Below the pieces are notes generated by a model. The model saw nothing but the letters and a program-made list of their open reading frames with translations. It was not told the origin of the DNA and did no database searches. From Azospirillum sp. (GTDB lineage: Bacteria; Pseudomonadota; Alphaproteobacteria; CACIAM-22H2): a stretch of 54,221 nucleotides of DNA. A program made the translations under genes and the position numbers. The DNA lies in NCBI GenBank assembly GCA_020249045.1, contig JADCGK010000124.1:1-54221 (forward strand). The letters run 5' to 3'. How positions within the stretch are numbered: the first letter of the stretch is position 1; each line of letters starts with the position of its first letter. This document shows, in pieces, positions 51,998 to 54,221 of the stretch.

Positions 51998-53095
51998 ATG
52001 TCCACCGCCCTCGCCACCGCTTTGCTCGCCTGGTACGACCGCCACGCCCGGGATTTGCCGTGGCGGGCCAAGCGCGGCGTGCGGCCCGACCCCTATCGGG
52101 TGTGGCTGTCCGAAATCATGCTCCAGCAAACGACCGTGGTGACGGTCGGGCCCTACTACGCCGCGTTCCTGGCGCGCTGGCCGGACGTGACCGCGTTGGC
52201 GCGCGCCGATCTCGACGACGTGCTCGCGGCTTGGGCGGGCCTCGGCTACTACGCGCGCGCGCGCAACCTGCACAAATGCGCGCGCACGGTGGCGGACGAA
52301 TTGGGCGGCGTGTTCCCCGATACCGAAGACGGTCTGCGCGCGTTGCCCGGCGTCGGGCCCTATACGGCCGCGGCGATCGCCGCGATCGCGTTCGACCGGC
52401 CGGCGGCGGTCGTCGACGGCAACGTCGAGCGTGTGATCGCGCGGGTCTTCGCCATCGAAACCCCGTTGCCTCAGGCCAAGTCCGAAATCCGCGCGGCGGT
52501 CGCAGGGCTCGTGCCCGAAGATCGGCCCGGCGATTTCGCCCAGGCGACGATGGATTTGGGCGCCACGGTCTGCACGCCGCGCGCGCCGCAATGCTTGCTC
52601 TGCCCGTGGAAGCTCGCCTGCCGCGCGCGTGCGGCGGGCGCGGCCGAGGCCTATCCCAAGCGCAAGGCGAAGGCCAAGCGGCCGCTCAAACGCGCGGTCG
52701 CGTTCGTTTTGTTCGACGGGGAAGGGTCGGTTTGGCTGCGCAAACGCGCCGCGGCGGGCCTATTGGGCGGCATGTTCGAAGTCCCGTCGAGCGAGTGGAA
52801 AGCCGGCACGCCCGACGAGTCCGAAGCGCGCCGCGCCGCACCTGCCGCAGTCGCCTGGCGCGCGGCGCCGGGTTCGGTCCGCCATGGCTTCACGCATTTC
52901 GAATTGGAGTTCGCGGTGTGGACGGCCAAGACGAAATCGCGCGACCTCGAGGGCGGGCGCTGGGTCGGGCTCGACGATCTGGACTCGGTCGCTTTGCCCA
53001 CGCTGATGCGCAAAACGATCGCGCACGCGGTGGCCGCGGTCAGTCCCGCGTCAGGCAGGCGGAAAGGTCCTGCGCGAGGCCGCGCATCACGGTGA
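51998..53095 (+). CDS. mutY: A/G-specific adenine glycosylase
   Basis: The product (365 aa) removes adenine mispaired with 8-oxoguanine. Seen: SEIMLQQTTV with the catalytic glutamate, the helix-hairpin-helix LPGVGPYTAAAIAAIAFDRP followed by VVDGNVERV with the catalytic aspartate, and the 4Fe-4S motif CTPRAPQCLLCPWKLAC (C-X6-C-X2-C-X5-C). The C-terminal NUDIX-like 8-oxoG sensor spans about 230-350. The last 56 bases overlap the convergent znuA gene; the tail there is basic and unconserved-looking. Confidence 0.95.
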   Translation: MSTALATALLAWYDRHARDLPWRAKRGVRPDPYRVWLSEIMLQQTTVVTVGPYYAAFLARWPDVTALARADLDDVLAAWAGLGYYARARNLHKCARTVADELGGVFPDTEDGLRALPGVGPYTAAAIAAIAFDRPAAVVDGNVERVIARVFAIETPLPQAKSEIRAAVAGLVPEDRPGDFAQATMDLGATVCTPRAPQCLLCPWKLACRARAAGAAEAYPKRKAKAKRPLKRAVAFVLFDGEGSVWLRKRAAAGLLGGMFEVPSSEWKAGTPDESEARRAAPAAVAWRAAPGSVRHGFTHFELEFAVWTAKTKSRDLEGGRWVGLDDLDSVALPTLMRKTIAHAVAAVSPASGRRKGPARGRASR

Positions 53096-53966
53096 AGTAA
53101 AGCTCGGGCCCGGGCGGGATCTCCGCGCCGACGTAATCGAGAGTGCCGGTCCGCGCCTTCGTGCCTTCGACCACCGTGCGCACGAGGCCGGAGTCGAATT
53201 GCGGTTCGGCGAACACGCAGATCGCGCCGCTGCGCGCGATGCGGTCGCGCAAGCGTTGCAGGCGCTGGGCGCTGGGACGCCGCTCGGGGCTTACCGTGAT
53301 CGAACCCGCCGGCGTCAAGCCGTAACGCGCCTCGAGATACTGCAGCGAATCGTGGAAGACGATGAACGGGCGTCCCGCCAGCGGGCGCAAGAGTGCGCCC
53401 ATCTCGGCGTCGAGCGCTTCGAGCCGCGCTTCGAGAGCGGTCGCGTTGGTGCGGTAGCGATCCGCGTTCGCGGGATCGACATCGGCCAAAGCGGTACCGA
53501 TCGCGCGCGCGAAAGCGATCGCGTTGCGCGGATCGAGGAACATGTGCCCATCGATGTCCGCGCCGCGCTTTCCGTGGGCATGGCTATGGCTATGGCCGTG
53601 GCCATGATCGTGCGAATCCCAAACCCCGCCCGCGCGCGCTTTGCGTGTTGTCACCCCCGGCGCTTCGGCGAGTGTGATCGTGCGTGCTTTCCCCGCCAAA
53701 GCGGCGAGCGGACGCTCGAGAAATCCCTCGTAGCCCGGCCCGATCCAAACGACCACATCCGCGCGTTCCAGGGCCTGGGCATCCGACGGCCGCATTGCGT
53801 AGGTGTGCGGCGACGATCCGCCTTTGGCCAAGGTATCGGGCATGCCACCGGCGATCGCGGCGGTCAGCGATTGAAGGATCGGAAAACTGGTCACGATCCG
53901 GGGCTCAGCCGCCGCCGTGACTGCCCAAAATCCGATCACAAAACCCAGGGCTTTTGCAAAACGCAT
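53040..53966 (-). CDS. znuA: Zinc ABC transporter substrate-binding protein
   Basis: A 308-residue periplasmic zinc binder with a signal peptide (AKALGFVIGFWAVTAAA). Zinc ligands fit SSPHTYAMRPSDAQAL (His54), DGHMFLDPRNAI (His141), FIVFHDSLQYLEARYG and the late aspartate in FAEPQFDSG. The His-rich flexible loop (residues 119-132, HDHGHGHSHSHAHG) is typical of ZnuA and is thought to capture zinc. No znuBC is in the window. It is divergent from the Fur-family gene and shares a Zur-box-like operator with it. Confidence 0.95.
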   Translation of the reverse strand: MRFAKALGFVIGFWAVTAAAEPRIVTSFPILQSLTAAIAGGMPDTLAKGGSSPHTYAMRPSDAQALERADVVVWIGPGYEGFLERPLAALAGKARTITLAEAPGVTTRKARAGGVWDSHDHGHGHSHSHAHGKRGADIDGHMFLDPRNAIAFARAIGTALADVDPANADRYRTNATALEARLEALDAEMGALLRPLAGRPFIVFHDSLQYLEARYGLTPAGSITVSPERRPSAQRLQRLRDRIARSGAICVFAEPQFDSGLVRTVVEGTKARTGTLDYVGAEIPPGPELYFTVMRGLAQDLSACLTRD

Positions 53967-54069
53967 CGATGAATTGACCTTCCAGCGGGTGGAACGACGA
54001 AATCTTTACCAGCTGCACTGTAACGAGGCTGCAACGACCGACGACATTGGTCGACCGCAGTGCGAGCGC

Positions 54070-54082
54070 GGTATAATATATC
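54070..54082. promoter_or_regulatory. Zur-box-like operator
   Basis: GGTATAATATATC is a near-perfect palindrome centred on one base and matches 11 of 13 positions of the alphaproteobacterial Zur core GTTATAnTATAAC. It contains TATAAT (54072-54077), a perfect -10 for the plus-strand Fur-family gene, so bound repressor would block it. It lies 104 bp before the znuA start. Confidence 0.55.
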
Positions 54083-54105
54083 GAAAGTGAGAGGTCGAGT
54101 CCGAA

Positions 54106-54221
54106 ATGTCGTCCAGCACCCCGCACCTGCATATCGCCGATCACGATCATGCCAAATGCGTCGCCGGCGCGCTGGCGGCCGCGCGGGACGTTTGCGCCCA
54201 GCGCGGGGAGCGGTTCACCGA
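54106..54221 (+). CDS. zur: Fur-family regulator, probable Zur (5' end only)
   Basis: Only the first 38 codons are in the window. They read MSSSTPHLHIADHDHAKCVA, continuing to ALAAARDVCAQRGERFT, which matches the N-terminal helix of Zur-type Fur proteins including the conserved Cys-containing helix and the G-x-R-x-T turn. Divergence from znuA and the Zur-box-like site in between support zinc rather than iron sensing. The C-terminal metal sites cannot be checked. Confidence 0.8.
   Translation, partial: MSSSTPHLHIADHDHAKCVAGALAAARDVCAQRGERFT

Overview
The window is about 54 kb of high-GC chromosomal DNA from an alphaproteobacterium, most likely of the Rhodospirillales type. The evidence is gene content and order: a separate F0 ATP synthase operon carrying both b and b' subunits, a split gcvPA/gcvPB behind a tandem glycine riboswitch, smc-dsbA-dciA divergent from mutY, ispH-thrB-rnhA, comF-grxC, CheZ beside a CheA hybrid, and DUF1194. 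No rRNA, tRNA, CRISPR array, insertion sequence or phage gene was seen. The assignment rests on motif recognition only; no database search was possible.

Layout. 1-6056 (minus): a tight five-gene catabolic operon, leuC-like, leuD-like, ICL/PEP-mutase family lyase, hyuB and hyuA (cut by the window edge), with all four junctions ATGA overlaps. 6127-9134: a DUF1194 protein, a multicopper oxidase with a His/Gly/Met-rich insert, and uronate dehydrogenase. 9220-16818 (plus): a signalling island made of a TPR-CHAT protease-like lipoprotein, an exported caspase-like protein, a small exported FecR-like protein and a CHASE2-class III adenylate cyclase. A perfect CRP-type palindrome lies in front of the caspase gene. 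16796-21328: class III aminotransferase with a racemase-fold protein, then cytochrome P450 with a TAXI-type binding protein.

21461-27488: chemosensory block with a CheA hybrid, CheW, a PAS protein, a conserved-looking unknown and CheZ. 27489-31579: a long regulatory gap with a Pho-box-like site, an orphan solute-binding protein, an NDUFAF5/BioC-like methyltransferase, ComF, glutaredoxin and YqgE. 31612-38192: DsbD-type reductase, peroxiredoxin, the ispH-thrB-SIMPL-rnhA operon, a dual CDGSH protein and a lipoprotein. 38226-42963: promoter, tandem glycine riboswitch and gcvT-gcvH-gcvPA-gcvPB, closed by a terminator. 43046-44583: NTF2-like protein and GST, divergent from an HxlR regulator, closed by a near-identical terminator. 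44652-47202: the F0 operon with a consensus promoter. 47245-53095: smc, dsbA and dciA, divergent from mutY. 53040-54221: znuA divergent from zur, with a Zur-box-like operator between them.

The most promising candidate for an undescribed system is the 9.2-16.8 kb island. It holds two different caspase-clan proteases predicted to sit outside the cytoplasm, an exported FecR-like protein and a membrane cAMP-producing sensor. A full-consensus CRP palindrome and a weaker CRP-like site lie in the two gaps of the same locus, which suggests a cAMP feedback loop. The leuCD-lyase-hyuBA operon is the second candidate: its pathway is evidently a single route, but the substrate is unknown.
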